DNA from: Streptomyces marokkonensis
Lineage (GTDB): Bacteria; Actinomycetota; Actinomycetes; Streptomycetales; Streptomycetaceae
Length of the DNA: 64,000 nt
NCBI RefSeq assembly: GCF_008312835.1
Contig: NZ_VSKS01000009.1
Coordinates: forward strand, 62,001 to 126,000
Direction of reading: 5' to 3'
Shown here one piece after another: positions 45,784-54,974 of the stretch. Each line of letters begins with the position of its first letter. Position 1 is the first letter of the stretch. Below the pieces are notes generated by a model. It searched no databases, was not told the origin of the DNA, and saw only the letters and a list, made by a program, of their open reading frames with translations. The position numbers and the translations under genes were made by a program.

Positions 45784-47405
45784 ACCGCCGCTCCGATGGC
45801 CATGGGCACCCCGCGCGGGACTCCGGTGCGCAGCTGCAGGGCGAGGGCGACGTCCGTGGCGTCGGGCCGGTCGTGTCCGGACAGGTCGGCGACGGTCCAG
45901 GCGACCCGCAGGACCCGGTCGAGGCCCCGCGCGGTGAGCACGCCCCGCTCCAGGCTCCGCTCGGCGTCGTCCATGGCGCCGGGCGCGGCGTGCCAGCGGC
46001 TGCGCAGCTCCCGTCCGGGGATGTCGCTGTTGGTGTGCCACGGTGTGCCGGTGAGCCGCGCGGCGGCGCGTTCCCTGGCGGTCCGCACCCGTTCGGCGAC
46101 CGTGGCGGTGGCCTCTCCGCGGGCGCCGCCCGCCGTGAGTTCGGTGCGGGTGACGCGGTCGATCTCGACCCGCAGGTCGACCCGGTCGAGCAGCGGCCCG
46201 GACAGCCTGGCCTGGTAGCGGCGGACCGCGGAGGGCGGGCATTCGCACTGGTCGTTCGTCTGCGAGAAGCGCCCGCAGGGACACGGGTTGGCGGCGAGCA
46301 CCATCAGGAAGCGCGCCGGGAAGCGCACGACCCCCGCACTGCGCGCGATGACCACGTGCCCGGCCTCCAGCGGCTGGCGCAGGGCGTCCAGCGCCCGGCT
46401 GCTGAACTCCGGGGTCTCGTCCAGGAACAGCACGCCCCGGTGCGACAGGGACACCGCTCCCGGCCGGGCCGTGCCGGGGCCGCCGCCGACGAGTGCCTGC
46501 ATGGTGGCCGAGTGGTGCGGGGCGCAGTAGGGGGCCGTGTCGATCAAGGGCTTGCCCGGTGGCAGCAGGCCCGCCACCGAGTGCACGGCCGTCACCTCCA
46601 GGGACGCCTGCCGGTCGAGCGGCGGCAGGATCGACGGCAGCCGCTCCGCCAGTATCGTCTTGCCGGCGCCGGGTGGTCCCTCGAGGAAGAGGTGGTGTCC
46701 GCCCGCCGCGGCCACCTCCACCGCCGTCCGTGCCGAGAGCTGGCCCACGACGTCCGCGAGGTCGTGGCCCGGGTCGTGCTGTGCGGCGCCGGCGCCGTGC
46801 ATGCCGGTGGCCGCGCCGGTGCCGGGGATGCGCAGCCCGGCCAGCAGCGGGTCGGGGCGCGTCGGCTCCTCGGCCGCCTCCTCCGGCACGGGCTCGTCGG
46901 TCAGTACCGCGATCAGCTGGCGCAGGCTGCGGATGCCCAGGACGGACACGCCCGGTACCAGCGAGGCCTCGGCGGCGGCGCACTCCGGCACGACCACCTG
47001 CTCGTATCCCGCGTCCGCCGCGGCCAGCACCGCGGGCAGGATGCCGCGCACCGGCCGCACCCGGCCGTCCAGTCCGAGTTCGCCGATCATCACGATGTCG
47101 GCGAGCACCCGCGGGTCGATCCGCTCGGCGGCGCCGAGCACGGCGCAGGCGACCGCGAGGTCGAAGCCGCTGCCCGCCTTCGGCACCGAGGCCGGACTGA
47201 GCCCCACGGTGAGCTTCTTCTGCGGCCACTCCGCGCCGGAATTGACCACGGCCGCCCTGACCCGGTCCCGGCTCTCCGTCAGGCTCTTGTCCGGCAGTCC
47301 CACCAGCGTGAACGCCGCGACCCCCGGTTCCAGGTCGGCCTGGACCTCGACGACCACGCCCTCGACGCCCACCAGCGCAACCGAGCAGGTACGGGCGAAC
47401 CCCAT
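45780..47405 (-). CDS. comM: ComM/YifB Mg-chelatase-like AAA+ ATPase
   Basis: 541 residues. An N-terminal Lon-like domain (VEVQADLEPGVAAFTLVGLPD ... GFDLAVACAVLGA) is followed by an AAA+ Mg-chelatase core: Walker A LFLEGPPGAGKTILAERLP, Walker B GVLFLDETPEF, sensor MVLAANPCPCG with a Cys-rich insert (SQTNDQCECPP), and a C-terminal Mg_chelatase_C domain. In other bacteria ComM is a branch-migration helicase. It lies between yraN and dprA, the conserved actinobacterial order, and is coupled to both. Confidence 0.94.
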   Translation of the reverse strand: MGFARTCSVALVGVEGVVVEVQADLEPGVAAFTLVGLPDKSLTESRDRVRAAVVNSGAEWPQKKLTVGLSPASVPKAGSGFDLAVACAVLGAAERIDPRVLADIVMIGELGLDGRVRPVRGILPAVLAAADAGYEQVVVPECAAAEASLVPGVSVLGIRSLRQLIAVLTDEPVPEEAAEEPTRPDPLLAGLRIPGTGAATGMHGAGAAQHDPGHDLADVVGQLSARTAVEVAAAGGHHLFLEGPPGAGKTILAERLPSILPPLDRQASLEVTAVHSVAGLLPPGKPLIDTAPYCAPHHSATMQALVGGGPGTARPGAVSLSHRGVLFLDETPEFSSRALDALRQPLEAGHVVIARSAGVVRFPARFLMVLAANPCPCGRFSQTNDQCECPPSAVRRYQARLSGPLLDRVDLRVEIDRVTRTELTAGGARGEATATVAERVRTARERAAARLTGTPWHTNSDIPGRELRSRWHAAPGAMDDAERSLERGVLTARGLDRVLRVAWTVADLSGHDRPDATDVALALQLRTGVPRGVPMAIGAAV

Positions 47406-47406
47406 C

Positions 47407-47778
47407 TCAGGCCACCCCCCGGACGTGCTCGACGACGGGTGCGCCGCGGGCCGGCAGCAGCACGCCGACCAGGTCGATACGGACCCCGCCGGGCGGTGCT
47501 CCCCCGTGTTCCTGGAGCCAGCGCTCCGCGAGTCCGCGCAGCCGGCTCGCCTTGGCCGGCGTGACCGCCTCCATGGGGTGCTGGAAGTGCCCCGCCCTGC
47601 GGGTCTTCACCTCGCAGACGACCAGGGCGTCACCGTCCCTGGCCACGATGTCGATCTCGCCGGTCCTGCCGCAGCGCCAGTTGCGCGCCAGAACCGTCAT
47701 CCCCGCCTGCGTCAGCCGTCGTGCGGCCAGTGTCTCGCCGTACCTGCCGAGTGCGCTGCGTGCCCGTTGTGCGTTCAT
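47407..47778 (-). CDS. YraN-family putative endonuclease (UPF0102)
   Basis: 123 residues. It has a restriction-endonuclease-like core: [17 protein letters not shown], then [22 protein letters not shown] with the PD-(D/E)xK-type Asp and Glu-x-Lys, and [15 protein letters not shown]. Function in the cell is not established; it is always near comM/dprA. Start at 47778 is behind GGAGGTGG. Confidence 0.9.
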   Translation of the reverse strand: MNAQRARSALGRYGETLAARRLTQAGMTVLARNWRCGRTGEIDIVARDGDALVVCEVKTRRAGHFQHPMEAVTPAKASRLRGLAERWLQEHGGAPPGGVRIDLVGVLLPARGAPVVEHVRGVA

Positions 47779-47889
47779 GTCGGCACCACCTCCGGCGCCT
47801 ACGCTCGGGCACGCCGCCGCACGGAGTGGATCTTGGTGCACAACCCGGCGGTTGTGGACAACCGCGTCACCCGTGCGAGTGCACGCCGG

Positions 47890-48198
47890 TCACCCGCCCG
47901 GGAGCTCCAGATCGCTCTTGTTGAGCTCCTCGATGTTCACGTCCTTGAACGTCAGGACGCGCACCTGCTTCACGAACCTGGCCGGCCGGTACATGTCCCA
48001 GACCCAGGCGTCCGCCATGGACACCTCGAAGAACACCTCGCCCTGGACCGAGTGCACCTGCATCTCGTAGTCGTTGGTCAGATAGAAGCGCCGCTCGGTC
48101 TCGATCACGTATTTGAACAGACCGACGACATCGCGGTACTCCCGGTAGAGCTTCAGCTCCATCTCGGTCTCGTACTTCTCGAGGTCCTCGGCGCTCAT
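47890..48198 (-). CDS. DUF2469 conserved actinobacterial protein
   Basis: 102 residues, the standard DUF2469 length. The sequence (SAEDLEKYETEMELKLYREY ... FKYVIETERRFYLTNDYEM ... WDMYRPARFVKQVRVLTFKDV) is highly conserved in actinobacteria, with no known activity, signal peptide or membrane segment. Start at 48198 has AAGGGGAA upstream. It is flanked by yraN and the Nudix gene in the same orientation. Confidence 0.93.
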   Translation of the reverse strand: MSAEDLEKYETEMELKLYREYRDVVGLFKYVIETERRFYLTNDYEMQVHSVQGEVFFEVSMADAWVWDMYRPARFVKQVRVLTFKDVNIEELNKSDLELPGG

Positions 48199-48251
48199 GG
48201 CATGTTCCCCTTCAGCCGTGCGATCCCACCATTGTGCGCCAGTCCCGGGAA

Positions 48252-48779
48252 TCACTGGACGATTTCGGTGTCCAGGGTCACGGGTCCGGCGGGGGGACCG
48301 TCGTCGAGCAGTGTCCGCAGCAGCTCGGCGAGTCTGGTCGGATACACCGTCTCATGCGCCCGAGCGAGTTCGGGGCACGTCCACCAGCGTGCTCCGGCGA
48401 CACTGCGCCGCTCCAGCTCGGTCAGCGCCGTCGCCGCGGTGACCGTCTGGGTGGTGCGGGCGAGGTAGTACCACTCGTCCTGGTCCCAGCGGCGCCCGGC
48501 GAACGGGAAGGAGCACCTGCGCCGCCAGAGCACGGGCCCCAGCTCGACCTCCGTGATGCCGGTCTCCTCGGCGAGTTCCCTGAGCGCGGCCTGTTCCCGG
48601 GTCTCCTCGCCCTCGACACCGCCGCCGGGCGTGAACCACCAGTCGTCGGCGGGGTCGTCCGGTTCGTGGCCGTGCAGCAGGAGGATGCGGTCCCGCGGGT
48701 CGAGCAGCACGACCCGGGCGACCCGGCGCAGCCCGTCCGCGCAGGAGCCCTCGACCGCCGGAACCGGTTCAGCGGACAC
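48252..48779 (-). CDS. Nudix hydrolase
   Basis: 175 residues. The Nudix box is intact: GGVEGEETREQAALRELAEETGI, matching G-x5-E-x7-R-E-x2-E-E-x-G. The fold starts at VARVVLLDPRDRILLL and ends with a helix containing YPTRLAELLRTLL. It probably cleaves a nucleoside diphosphate derivative; the substrate is unknown. The GTG start lies within the end of sipZ (11-base overlap) with GGGGA upstream, so it belongs to the sip transcription unit. Confidence 0.88.
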   Translation of the reverse strand: MSAEPVPAVEGSCADGLRRVARVVLLDPRDRILLLHGHEPDDPADDWWFTPGGGVEGEETREQAALRELAEETGITEVELGPVLWRRRCSFPFAGRRWDQDEWYYLARTTQTVTAATALTELERRSVAGARWWTCPELARAHETVYPTRLAELLRTLLDDGPPAGPVTLDTEIVQ

Positions 48780-49539
48780 CGGCGGTCCCCGCGTTCGCGC
48801 GGGACGCGCCCGCCCGCTTGGCGAGGGGACCGTACGCGGCCCCGCCGAGCACGAGGACGGCGCCGGCGATCACAGCGCCGACGACGGTCCGCAGCGGGCC
48901 GGGTGAGGAGAGCGCACCGAGCTGCTCGAAGCCGGTGGGCGTCTTCAGCATGCCGTCCATCGGCCAGACCACGGCGTCGACCCGGGCCTGGACGGCGCCG
49001 CGGGAGACGGTGCCGCCGGCGGCGTCGGTCAGGTGGGCCGAGGAGTCGATGGACCCGGAACGCTCGTCACCGAGCAGGAACAGGCGGCCCTTCGGCACGG
49101 TCACCTCGGGGAAGGCGGCGAGCTCCGCCACCGTGTCCTCGGGGAGGTACGGTTCGTCGATCTCCTTGCCGTTCACCGTGAGCCTGCCGTCCTGGCAGCA
49201 GGAGACCTTGTCACCGCCGACGGCGACCACCCGCTTCACCATGGGGGCGTTCGACCACGTGGTGTCCGTGAAGACGACGACGTCACCCCGGCGGACGTCG
49301 CCGCCGTCGACGCGCTCGGCCAGCACCCGGTGGCCGGCGCCGATCGTCGGTGCCATCGAGGTGGTGGGCACGGTGTACGGCCGGTACACCACCGCTCCCC
49401 AGACGAACCCGCCGAGAAACAGCACCATGCCCAGGGCCACGGCCAGTCCGGACAGACGCTGCCCCGTCCGGCTGCCCGCCCGGACGCTGCCCGGGCCGCC
49501 GCTGCCGGGAACGGTACGCGTCGTGCTCTGACCACTCAT
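48769..49539 (-). CDS. sipZ: type I signal peptidase (fourth of the tandem)
   Basis: 256 residues. One N-terminal membrane segment (LAVALGMVLFLGGFVWGAVV), then the catalytic serine in VPTTSMAPTIGAG and the lysine in MVKRVVAVGGD. LFLLGDERSGSIDS is the conserved third box, and a C-terminal hydrophobic segment (LRTVVGAVIAGAVLVLGGAAYG) is a second anchor, as in the streptomycete SipZ/SipY. It removes signal peptides at the outer membrane face. The start is ATG at 49539. Confidence 0.92.
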   Translation of the reverse strand: MSGQSTTRTVPGSGGPGSVRAGSRTGQRLSGLAVALGMVLFLGGFVWGAVVYRPYTVPTTSMAPTIGAGHRVLAERVDGGDVRRGDVVVFTDTTWSNAPMVKRVVAVGGDKVSCCQDGRLTVNGKEIDEPYLPEDTVAELAAFPEVTVPKGRLFLLGDERSGSIDSSAHLTDAAGGTVSRGAVQARVDAVVWPMDGMLKTPTGFEQLGALSSPGPLRTVVGAVIAGAVLVLGGAAYGPLAKRAGASRANAGTAGVR

Positions 49540-49572
49540 GGGCCGCACCCTACCCGGCAGTACCGGACGCGG

Positions 49573-50559
49573 TCAGCCCTCCTGGCGGCCCGTTCCGTCG
49601 CCGTACCGGCGGCGTCGCCAGAGCACCAGCGGCACCGCGCCCGCGAGCGCGAGCCCCTGCGGGGCGGCCGACAGGGCCGCGGCGGACGACGAGGTGCCCA
49701 GACCGGGCTGGTCGAAGGTGTCGGGGACGGGCAGGTTGGTCCAGCGGTTGACCGGCCAGGCGATGACGACGGCGCGGCCGACGACCTTGTCCACGGGGAC
49801 GAACCCGTCGTTGCTGTCGGCCCGGTTGTACCGCGAGTCCCGGGAGTTCTGGCGGTGGTCGCCCATGACCCAGATGTGACCCTCGGGGACCTTCACCTTG
49901 AACTGGCCGCCCTGGTCGTCCTGGCTGCACGGGGTGTTGCCGGGATACACATACGGCTCGTTCAGCGCCTTGCCGTTGACCTTCAGCGGGCCGGTGCCCT
50001 TGCACTCGATCGTGTCACCGCCGACGCCGACGACCCGCTTGATCAGGTCCTTCTCCTCCGCGGACGGCATCAGACCGATCCAGCTCAGGACCTTCTGCAG
50101 GGGGTTCGGATCCGGGGTCGGCTCACCCGCCAGCCAGTTGTCGGGGTCGTGGAAGACGACGACCTCGCCGCGCTCGGGCTCGGAGCCGAACCACGGGGTG
50201 AGCTTGTCGACCAGGACCCGGTCACCCTTCTGGAGGGTGTTCTGCATCGAGTCGGAGGGGATGGAGAACGCCTGCACCAGGAACGTCTTGATCAGCAGCG
50301 CCAGTACCAGCGCGATACCGATCAGGATGGGCAGTTCCTTCCAGAAGGAGCGGGGCTGCTTCGCCCGGGGGGTGCCGTCGCCGGAGCCTCCCTGCTCCGT
50401 GGGGGGCTGCCCGTCCCCGGGCCCGTCGCCGCCACCCGCCGAGAGGTGCTTCCCGGAGGTCACGGAGTCGTCCGCCGCCGGATAGGCCGCGTCCGCGGGA
50501 CGCCCGCGGTGCTCCTCGCCCTCGCGTCCGGACCGTGCGCCAACCGCCGCATCCCCCAC
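49573..50559 (-). CDS. sipY: type I signal peptidase (third of the tandem)
   Basis: 328 residues. Membrane segment LPILIGIALVLALLIKTFLV near residue 75, catalytic serine in FSIPSDSMQNTLQKGDRV, catalytic lysine in LIKRVVGVGGD, and IWVMGDHRQNSRDSRYN. A C-terminal hydrophobic segment lies near ALAGAVPLVLWRRRR. It begins at GTG 50559 behind GAGGAG, which coincides with the expected end of sipX. Confidence 0.93.
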   Translation of the reverse strand: MGDAAVGARSGREGEEHRGRPADAAYPAADDSVTSGKHLSAGGGDGPGDGQPPTEQGGSGDGTPRAKQPRSFWKELPILIGIALVLALLIKTFLVQAFSIPSDSMQNTLQKGDRVLVDKLTPWFGSEPERGEVVVFHDPDNWLAGEPTPDPNPLQKVLSWIGLMPSAEEKDLIKRVVGVGGDTIECKGTGPLKVNGKALNEPYVYPGNTPCSQDDQGGQFKVKVPEGHIWVMGDHRQNSRDSRYNRADSNDGFVPVDKVVGRAVVIAWPVNRWTNLPVPDTFDQPGLGTSSSAAALSAAPQGLALAGAVPLVLWRRRRYGDGTGRQEG

Positions 50560-51538
50560 GCCAACTCCTCACTCTCTGCCGCCGCCCGCGCCATGCCCGG
50601 CGCAGGCCCACCACTCCCATAACGAGCGGGAGTTCCGCAGGGGTCGGGAGCTGGACCATTCCGTTGGGATCGTCCGGGGCAACCCTATGCGACAGCGGCG
50701 CGGCAGCGGTCGACCCCGGTGCGGAGTCCGACACGGAAGCGTAGGTGGTGGGTTCCTCCAGTGTGCTCCAGTGGCCGAGCGGCCAGGCGATGACCATCGC
50801 CCGGCCCACCACCTCGTCCTCGGAGACGGTGCCCTTGTAGGCGGTGTCCTGGTGGAAACGGGAGTCGGCCGAGTTCGCCCGGTGGTCGCCCATCACCCAC
50901 AGCCGCCCCTCGGGCACGGTGATGTCGAACGGAGTCCTGGACGGGGCGTTGCCGGGGTAGAGGTAGTCCTCGTCCAGGGGCACGCCGTTGACGGTGACCC
51001 GGCCCTGCTGGTCGCAGCACTGGACCCGGTCGCCGCCGACGCCGACGACCCGCTTGATGAGGTCCTTCTCGTTCTCGGACGGCAGCAGTCCGATGAAGGT
51101 GAGCCCTTCCTTGATCTGCTTGATCCCGACGGGGTCCTCCTTCTTCGGGGTGGTCCGCTCGTCCTGGAGCCAGCCGCCGGGGTCCTTGAACACGACGACG
51201 TCCCCGCGCTGCGGCTTGGAGCCGAACCACGGGGTGAGCTTGTCGACGAGCACCCGGTCGCCGATCTGGATCGTCTGCTCCATGGAGCCCGACGGGATGA
51301 CGAAGGCCTGTACGAGGAACGTCTTGAGCACCAGGGCGATCAGTACGGCCACGCCGACGAGGAGGGGGATCTCCTTGACCGCGCTCCGCCTGCGGCGCCG
51401 CTTGACCTTGCGCTGGAGCTTGCGCCGCTCGGCCCGGGAGCGCCCGGAGCCCGGGGCGGCCGCGCGGCGGGAGCCGGTGGGCAGCAGGTTCTCCGCGGGG
51501 CTCTCCGGGACACCGCGGGGTTTGCCGCGATTACCCAT
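50222..51538 (-). CDS. sipX: type I signal peptidase (second of the tandem), frame runs into sipY
   Basis: Starts at ATG 51538 (MGNRGKPRGVPES). The membrane segment is IPLLVGVAVLIALVLKTFLV, catalytic serine in VIPSGSMEQTIQIGDRV, lysine in LIKRVVGVGGD, and LWVMGDHRANSADSRF. The normal family length of about 320 residues is reached near 50570, where in the +1 frame a TGA lies at 50571-50569, next to the sipY ribosome site. In the observed frame translation instead continues to 50222, 113 more codons inside sipY, ending in basic low-complexity sequence. A 1-base frameshift near the 3' end, or a sequencing error, is likely; the catalytic part is intact. Confidence 0.83.
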   Translation of the reverse strand: MGNRGKPRGVPESPAENLLPTGSRRAAAPGSGRSRAERRKLQRKVKRRRRRSAVKEIPLLVGVAVLIALVLKTFLVQAFVIPSGSMEQTIQIGDRVLVDKLTPWFGSKPQRGDVVVFKDPGGWLQDERTTPKKEDPVGIKQIKEGLTFIGLLPSENEKDLIKRVVGVGGDRVQCCDQQGRVTVNGVPLDEDYLYPGNAPSRTPFDITVPEGRLWVMGDHRANSADSRFHQDTAYKGTVSEDEVVGRAMVIAWPLGHWSTLEEPTTYASVSDSAPGSTAAAPLSHRVAPDDPNGMVQLPTPAELPLVMGVVGLRRAWRGRRQRVRSWRGGCGGWRTVRTRGRGAPRASRGRGLSGGGRLRDLREAPLGGWRRRARGRAAPHGAGRLRRRHPPGEAAPLLLEGTAHPDRYRAGTGAADQDVPGAGVLHPLRLDAEHPPEG

Positions 51539-52271
51539 GACCGCCCCCCGCCGGACGGGCCGCGCTCGCCTCCGCGGCGGGCACCCGCGCGTAGGCGCCG
51601 GGCCGGTGCAGCCGGGTGGCACGGTCGGGCGGCCACACGATCCCGTCGGCGCGGCCGATGACCCCGGCCACGGGGATCATGCCTCCGCCGGGCGAACCGA
51701 GGTGGTCGCGGGAGTCGCTGGAGTTGCTGCGGTGGTCACCGAGGACGAACAGCCGGCCGTCGGGCACGACGACGTCGAACGGCACCGTGGAGGGTCTGTC
51801 ACCGGGGAACAGGAAACCCGACTCGTCGACCGAACGGCCGTTCACCCGGATCATCCCCTCCCTGTCACAGCAGACCACGTGGTCCCCGCCCACCCCGACG
51901 ACCCGTTTGATGTAGTCGGCCTCACCGAAATACCCGGTGCCGTCGAACACAATCACGTCGCCGCGGTCCGGCCCGTCGCCGAAGCGGTACGCCAACTTGT
52001 TTACGAGAACGCGGTCCCCGTCCCTCAATCCGCGTTCCATCGATCCACTGGGAATCTCGAACGGCCGCGCCACGAAGGTGTTGACGGCCAGCAGGAACAG
52101 CAGACAGAGCAGCAGGGTCAGGGTAATGCGCCCGCCGGGGAGCCACTGCGTGATGCGGGGCACCAACGCGGAGCGCGACCGCTCCTCCGGCCCCGGCGTC
52201 CCCGAGCTGTTCTCGGGTCCGGCAGGGGGGAAGGAACGGTCGCGCTCCGTCGGCTGTGCTTCGGTGTCCAT
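51531..52271 (-). CDS. sipW: type I signal peptidase (first of the tandem)
   Basis: 246 residues, the shortest of the four. Single N-terminal membrane segment (ITLTLLLCLLFLLAVNTFV), catalytic serine in EIPSGSMERGLRDGDRV, lysine in YIKRVVGVGGD and LFVLGDHRSNSSDSRD. No C-terminal anchor is apparent. Its stop overlaps the sipX start by eight bases. It follows rplS in the order rplS-sipW-sipX-sipY-sipZ. Confidence 0.92.
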   Translation of the reverse strand: MDTEAQPTERDRSFPPAGPENSSGTPGPEERSRSALVPRITQWLPGGRITLTLLLCLLFLLAVNTFVARPFEIPSGSMERGLRDGDRVLVNKLAYRFGDGPDRGDVIVFDGTGYFGEADYIKRVVGVGGDHVVCCDREGMIRVNGRSVDESGFLFPGDRPSTVPFDVVVPDGRLFVLGDHRSNSSDSRDHLGSPGGGMIPVAGVIGRADGIVWPPDRATRLHRPGAYARVPAAEASAARPAGGGHG

Positions 52272-52316
52272 CGGGGCCAGATGCTATCCGGCCCCGGTGT
52301 GGCTCCGGTAAAGCGC

Positions 52317-52667
52317 TCAGTTCGCGCGCTTCTCCTTGATCTTCGCCGCCTTGCCGCGCAGCTCGCGCAGGTAGTACAGCTTGGCGCGGCGGACGTCGCC
52401 CCTGGTGACGAGCTCGATCTTCTCCACGATCGGGGTGTGCACCGGGAAGGTGCGCTCGACGCCGACGGAGAAGGAGACCTTGCGGACCGTGAAGGTCTCG
52501 CGGACGCCGGCACCCTGGCGGCGGATCACCACGCCCTTGAACTGCTGCACACGGGAGCGGTTGCCCTCGATGACGCGCACGTGGACGTTGACGGTGTCGC
52601 CGGGGCGGAACGCCGGGACGTCGCTGCGCAGCGACGCGGAGTCGACGGAGTCGAGGAGGTGAGACAT
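52317..52667 (-). CDS. rplS: 50S ribosomal protein L19
   Basis: 116 residues, standard length. Recognised by [62 protein letters not shown] and [20 protein letters not shown]. It sits at the 30S-50S interface. It follows trmD after 132 bases. Confidence 0.97.
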   Translation of the reverse strand: MSHLLDSVDSASLRSDVPAFRPGDTVNVHVRVIEGNRSRVQQFKGVVIRRQGAGVRETFTVRKVSFSVGVERTFPVHTPIVEKIELVTRGDVRRAKLYYLRELRGKAAKIKEKRAN

Positions 52668-52799
52668 GTCGTCTGCTTTCTTCGCTGATGCCGCAGGTCA
52701 TCAACGGCAACTGGAGTGACGGATCACGGGGGTGCGATGCGGGCGGGCGTCGTGTCCCCCTGCGGCAGGGGCGCACGCCGGACGACGCACAACAGCGGC

Positions 52800-53636
52800 C
52801 TATTGTTCCACGCCGTCCGTCCTGCGCCAAAATCGGCCGTACGGCTCTCCCGCGGGGTCCGGTTCCCAGCCCAGGATGGACAGCATCTCGCGGTCCTTCT
52901 TGTCGAACACCTTGGGATCGCAGCGCTCGATGAGGTCCGGCCGGTGGGCCGTGGTGCGGCGCAGCGCCTCGTCGCGCCGCCAGCGGGCGATCCTGCCGTG
53001 GTGGCCGCTGAGCAGTACGTCGGGGATGCCGCGGTCGCGCCAGGAGGGCGGCTTGGTGTAGACGGGGCCCTCAAGGAGGTTGGCCATGGCGCCGGGGGCG
53101 AAGGAGTCGTCGCGGTGCGATTCGGCGTTGCCGAGGACGCCGGGGAGCAGTCTGGCCACGGCCTCGGTGACGACGAGGACGGCCGCCTCGCCGCCGGCCA
53201 GGACGTAGTCGCCGATGGACACCTCGTACACGGGCATCCGGGTCGCGTACTCGTCGACGACACGGCGGTCGATGCCCTCGTAGCGGGCCGGGGTGAAGAT
53301 CAGCCAGGGGCGCTCGGAGAGGTGGACCGCCAGTTCCTGGGTGAAGGGACGGCCGCTGGGGGTGGGGACGATCAGGGCCGGCCCGCGGGAGCCGGCCTCG
53401 TAGCCGTCGGCCAGGACCGAGTCCAGCGCGTCCCCCCACGGCTCGGTCTTCATGACCATGCCGGGGCCGCCGCCGTACGGGGTGTCGTCGACGGTGTGGT
53501 GCCGGTCGTGGGTCCAGGAACGCAGGTCGTGCACGTGGACGTCGAGCTGTCCGCGTGCGCGTGCCTTGCCCACGAGGGAGACGTTCAGCGGGTCCAGGTA
53601 CTCGGGGAAGATGGTGACGACGTCGAGCCGCATCAC
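52800..53636 (-). CDS. trmD: tRNA (guanine-37-N1)-methyltransferase
   Basis: 278 residues. A SPOUT-class enzyme that methylates G37 in tRNAs and prevents +1 frameshifting. It has [31 protein letters not shown], the knotted SAM site ([19 protein letters not shown] and [17 protein letters not shown]) and a C-terminal domain with [12 protein letters not shown]. The start overlaps the rimM stop by four bases. Confidence 0.96.
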   Translation of the reverse strand: MMRLDVVTIFPEYLDPLNVSLVGKARARGQLDVHVHDLRSWTHDRHHTVDDTPYGGGPGMVMKTEPWGDALDSVLADGYEAGSRGPALIVPTPSGRPFTQELAVHLSERPWLIFTPARYEGIDRRVVDEYATRMPVYEVSIGDYVLAGGEAAVLVVTEAVARLLPGVLGNAESHRDDSFAPGAMANLLEGPVYTKPPSWRDRGIPDVLLSGHHGRIARWRRDEALRRTTAHRPDLIERCDPKVFDKKDREMLSILGWEPDPAGEPYGRFWRRTDGVEQ

Positions 53637-54202
53637 GCCTCGTCCCCGGAGTCCCTGGAGTCCCTGGAGTCCCTGGAGGAGGCGATCTCCGCGCGGTCGT
53701 CGATCAGGCCCGGCGGCGGGTCGATGACGGCCCGCTGCTCCTCAAGGTCGATCCCGGTGACGATCTCCTCGACGAACGGGACGTACACCTCGGTGCCGTC
53801 GGGGCGCTCGACCACGAAGAGGTCCTGCGTGGGCAGGTGCGAGATCTCGGTGATCCGGCCGACCTCGGTGCCGTCCACGGTCACCACGTCCAGGTCGATC
53901 AGCTGGTGGTCGTAGTACTCGTCCGGGTCCTCGGGCCGCTCCTCGGGATCGACGTCGGCGATCAGGAGGGTGTTGCGCAGCGCCTCGGCGCCGTTGCGGT
54001 CGTGCACGCCCTCGAAGCGCAGCAGGAGGCGGCCGCTGTGCACACGGCCGGTCTCGATGGTCAGCGGGCCGACGGAGGCGGGGTCGGTGGCCAGGACGGC
54101 ACCGGGTCCGAGCCTCAGCTCCGGTTCGTCGGTGCGGACCTCCACGGTGACCTCGCCCTTGATGCCATGGGCGCGGCCGATGCGAGCGACTACCAGCTGC
54201 AC
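53633..54202 (-). CDS. rimM: 16S rRNA processing protein RimM
   Basis: 189 residues. It helps assemble the 30S head. N-terminal RimM domain ([23 protein letters not shown] ... [20 protein letters not shown]) and C-terminal PRC barrel ([21 protein letters not shown] ... YVPFVEEIV). The tail [10 protein letters not shown] comes from a 9-bp tandem repeat. The start is GTG at 54202 with AGGAGAT upstream; the longer frame start at 54238 lacks a ribosome site. Confidence 0.93.
   Translation of the reverse strand: MQLVVARIGRAHGIKGEVTVEVRTDEPELRLGPGAVLATDPASVGPLTIETGRVHSGRLLLRFEGVHDRNGAEALRNTLLIADVDPEERPEDPDEYYDHQLIDLDVVTVDGTEVGRITEISHLPTQDLFVVERPDGTEVYVPFVEEIVTGIDLEEQRAVIDPPPGLIDDRAEIASSRDSRDSRDSGDEA
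53648..53674. repeat. 9-bp tandem repeat in the rimM 3' end
   Basis: Three exact copies of GGAGTCCCT plus a partial copy, encoding the SRD repeats of the C-terminus. Confidence 0.9.
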
Positions 54203-54257
54203 TGTGCTTGATCTCCTGTCGAAACTGCGACGAGCCACTCACGGCTCATACGACTGC

Positions 54258-54291
54258 GGGCCGGGGACGGCCCAGTGGCCCTCCCCGGCCC
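54258..54291 (-). terminator. hairpin between khpA and rimM
   Basis: A perfect 9-bp inverted repeat, GGGCCGGGG/CCCCGGCCC, with a 16-base loop, between khpA and rimM of a ribosomal operon. It may attenuate or be a processing site. Confidence 0.6.
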
Positions 54292-54312
54292 GAGCCGGTG
54301 CTGCGTTTGGCG

Positions 54313-54552
54313 TCAGCGGACGTGGTCCACGTCGACGAGGTCGACGCGGACACCGCGGCCGCCGATGGCGCCCACGACGGTGCGCAGCGCGCGTGCGGTG
54401 CGGCCGTTGCGGCCGATCACCTTGCCGAGGTCGTCCGGATGGACCCGGACCTCGAGCACGCGACCGCGACGCAGGTCGCGCGAGGCGACCTGCACATCGT
54501 CAGGGTTGTCGACGATGCCCTTCACGAGGTGCTCGAGAGCCTCCTCGAGCAT
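54313..54552 (-). CDS. khpA: KH-domain RNA-binding protein KhpA
   Basis: 79 residues, one KH domain: LEHLVKGIVDNPDDVQVASR ... VHPDDLGKVIGRNGRTARALRTVVGAIG, with the RNA-binding GxxG as IGRNGR. In Gram-positives it binds RNA and influences cell division and translation. It lies between rpsP and rimM, two bases after the rpsP stop. Confidence 0.94.
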   Translation of the reverse strand: MLEEALEHLVKGIVDNPDDVQVASRDLRRGRVLEVRVHPDDLGKVIGRNGRTARALRTVVGAIGGRGVRVDLVDVDHVR

Positions 54553-54554
54553 GC

Positions 54555-54974
54555 TCAGGCCTCGGTCGACGCGGACTCGGCGGCGGCCTCGTCCTTCTTC
54601 TCAGCCTTCTTCTTCTGGGTGATCGCCTCACCCTTGCCCTCGTCGTCGCCACCGATCGCCTCGAACGACGGACGGGCGGGCTTCTCGGCCTGCTGGAGCA
54701 GCGGAGCAGGGGCGGGCTCGCCCTTGAACTTCTGCCAGTCGCCGGTCTTCTTCAGGATGGCGAGCACGGGCTCGGTCGGCTGGGCGCCGACACCGAGCCA
54801 GTACGCCACGCGCTCGGCGTCGACCTCGATCACCGACGGGTTGTACGTCGGGTGGTACTTGCCGATCTCCTCGATGGCCCGGCCGTCACGGCGGGTACGG
54901 GAGTCGGCGACGACGATGCGGTAGTGAGGCGAACGGATCTTGCCCAGACGCTTCAGCTTGATCTTGACTGCCAC
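54555..54974 (-). CDS. rpsP: 30S ribosomal protein S16
   Basis: 139 residues. S16 core ([63 protein letters not shown]) plus a ~60-residue charged Ala/Lys/Glu tail typical of streptomycetes. The start is GTG at 54974 with AGGAGAA upstream, first gene of the rpsP-khpA-rimM-trmD group. The frame reaches 55961 but only from this start is it S16. Confidence 0.96.
   Translation of the reverse strand: MAVKIKLKRLGKIRSPHYRIVVADSRTRRDGRAIEEIGKYHPTYNPSVIEVDAERVAYWLGVGAQPTEPVLAILKKTGDWQKFKGEPAPAPLLQQAEKPARPSFEAIGGDDEGKGEAITQKKKAEKKDEAAAESASTEA

Noticed and set aside
44623-47229. 868-codon frame suggesting a ComM-DprA fusion
   Set aside because: The first half reads comM out of frame; true ComM and DprA overlap by only four bases in different frames.
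45780-47405. Magnesium chelatase for chlorophyll or cobalamin
   Set aside because: Domain order (Lon-like plus chelatase C) and neighbours yraN/dprA are those of ComM/YifB.
54258-54291. Ribosomal-protein autoregulatory leader before rimM
   Set aside because: Simple hairpin without any known leader motif; reported only as a terminator-like element.
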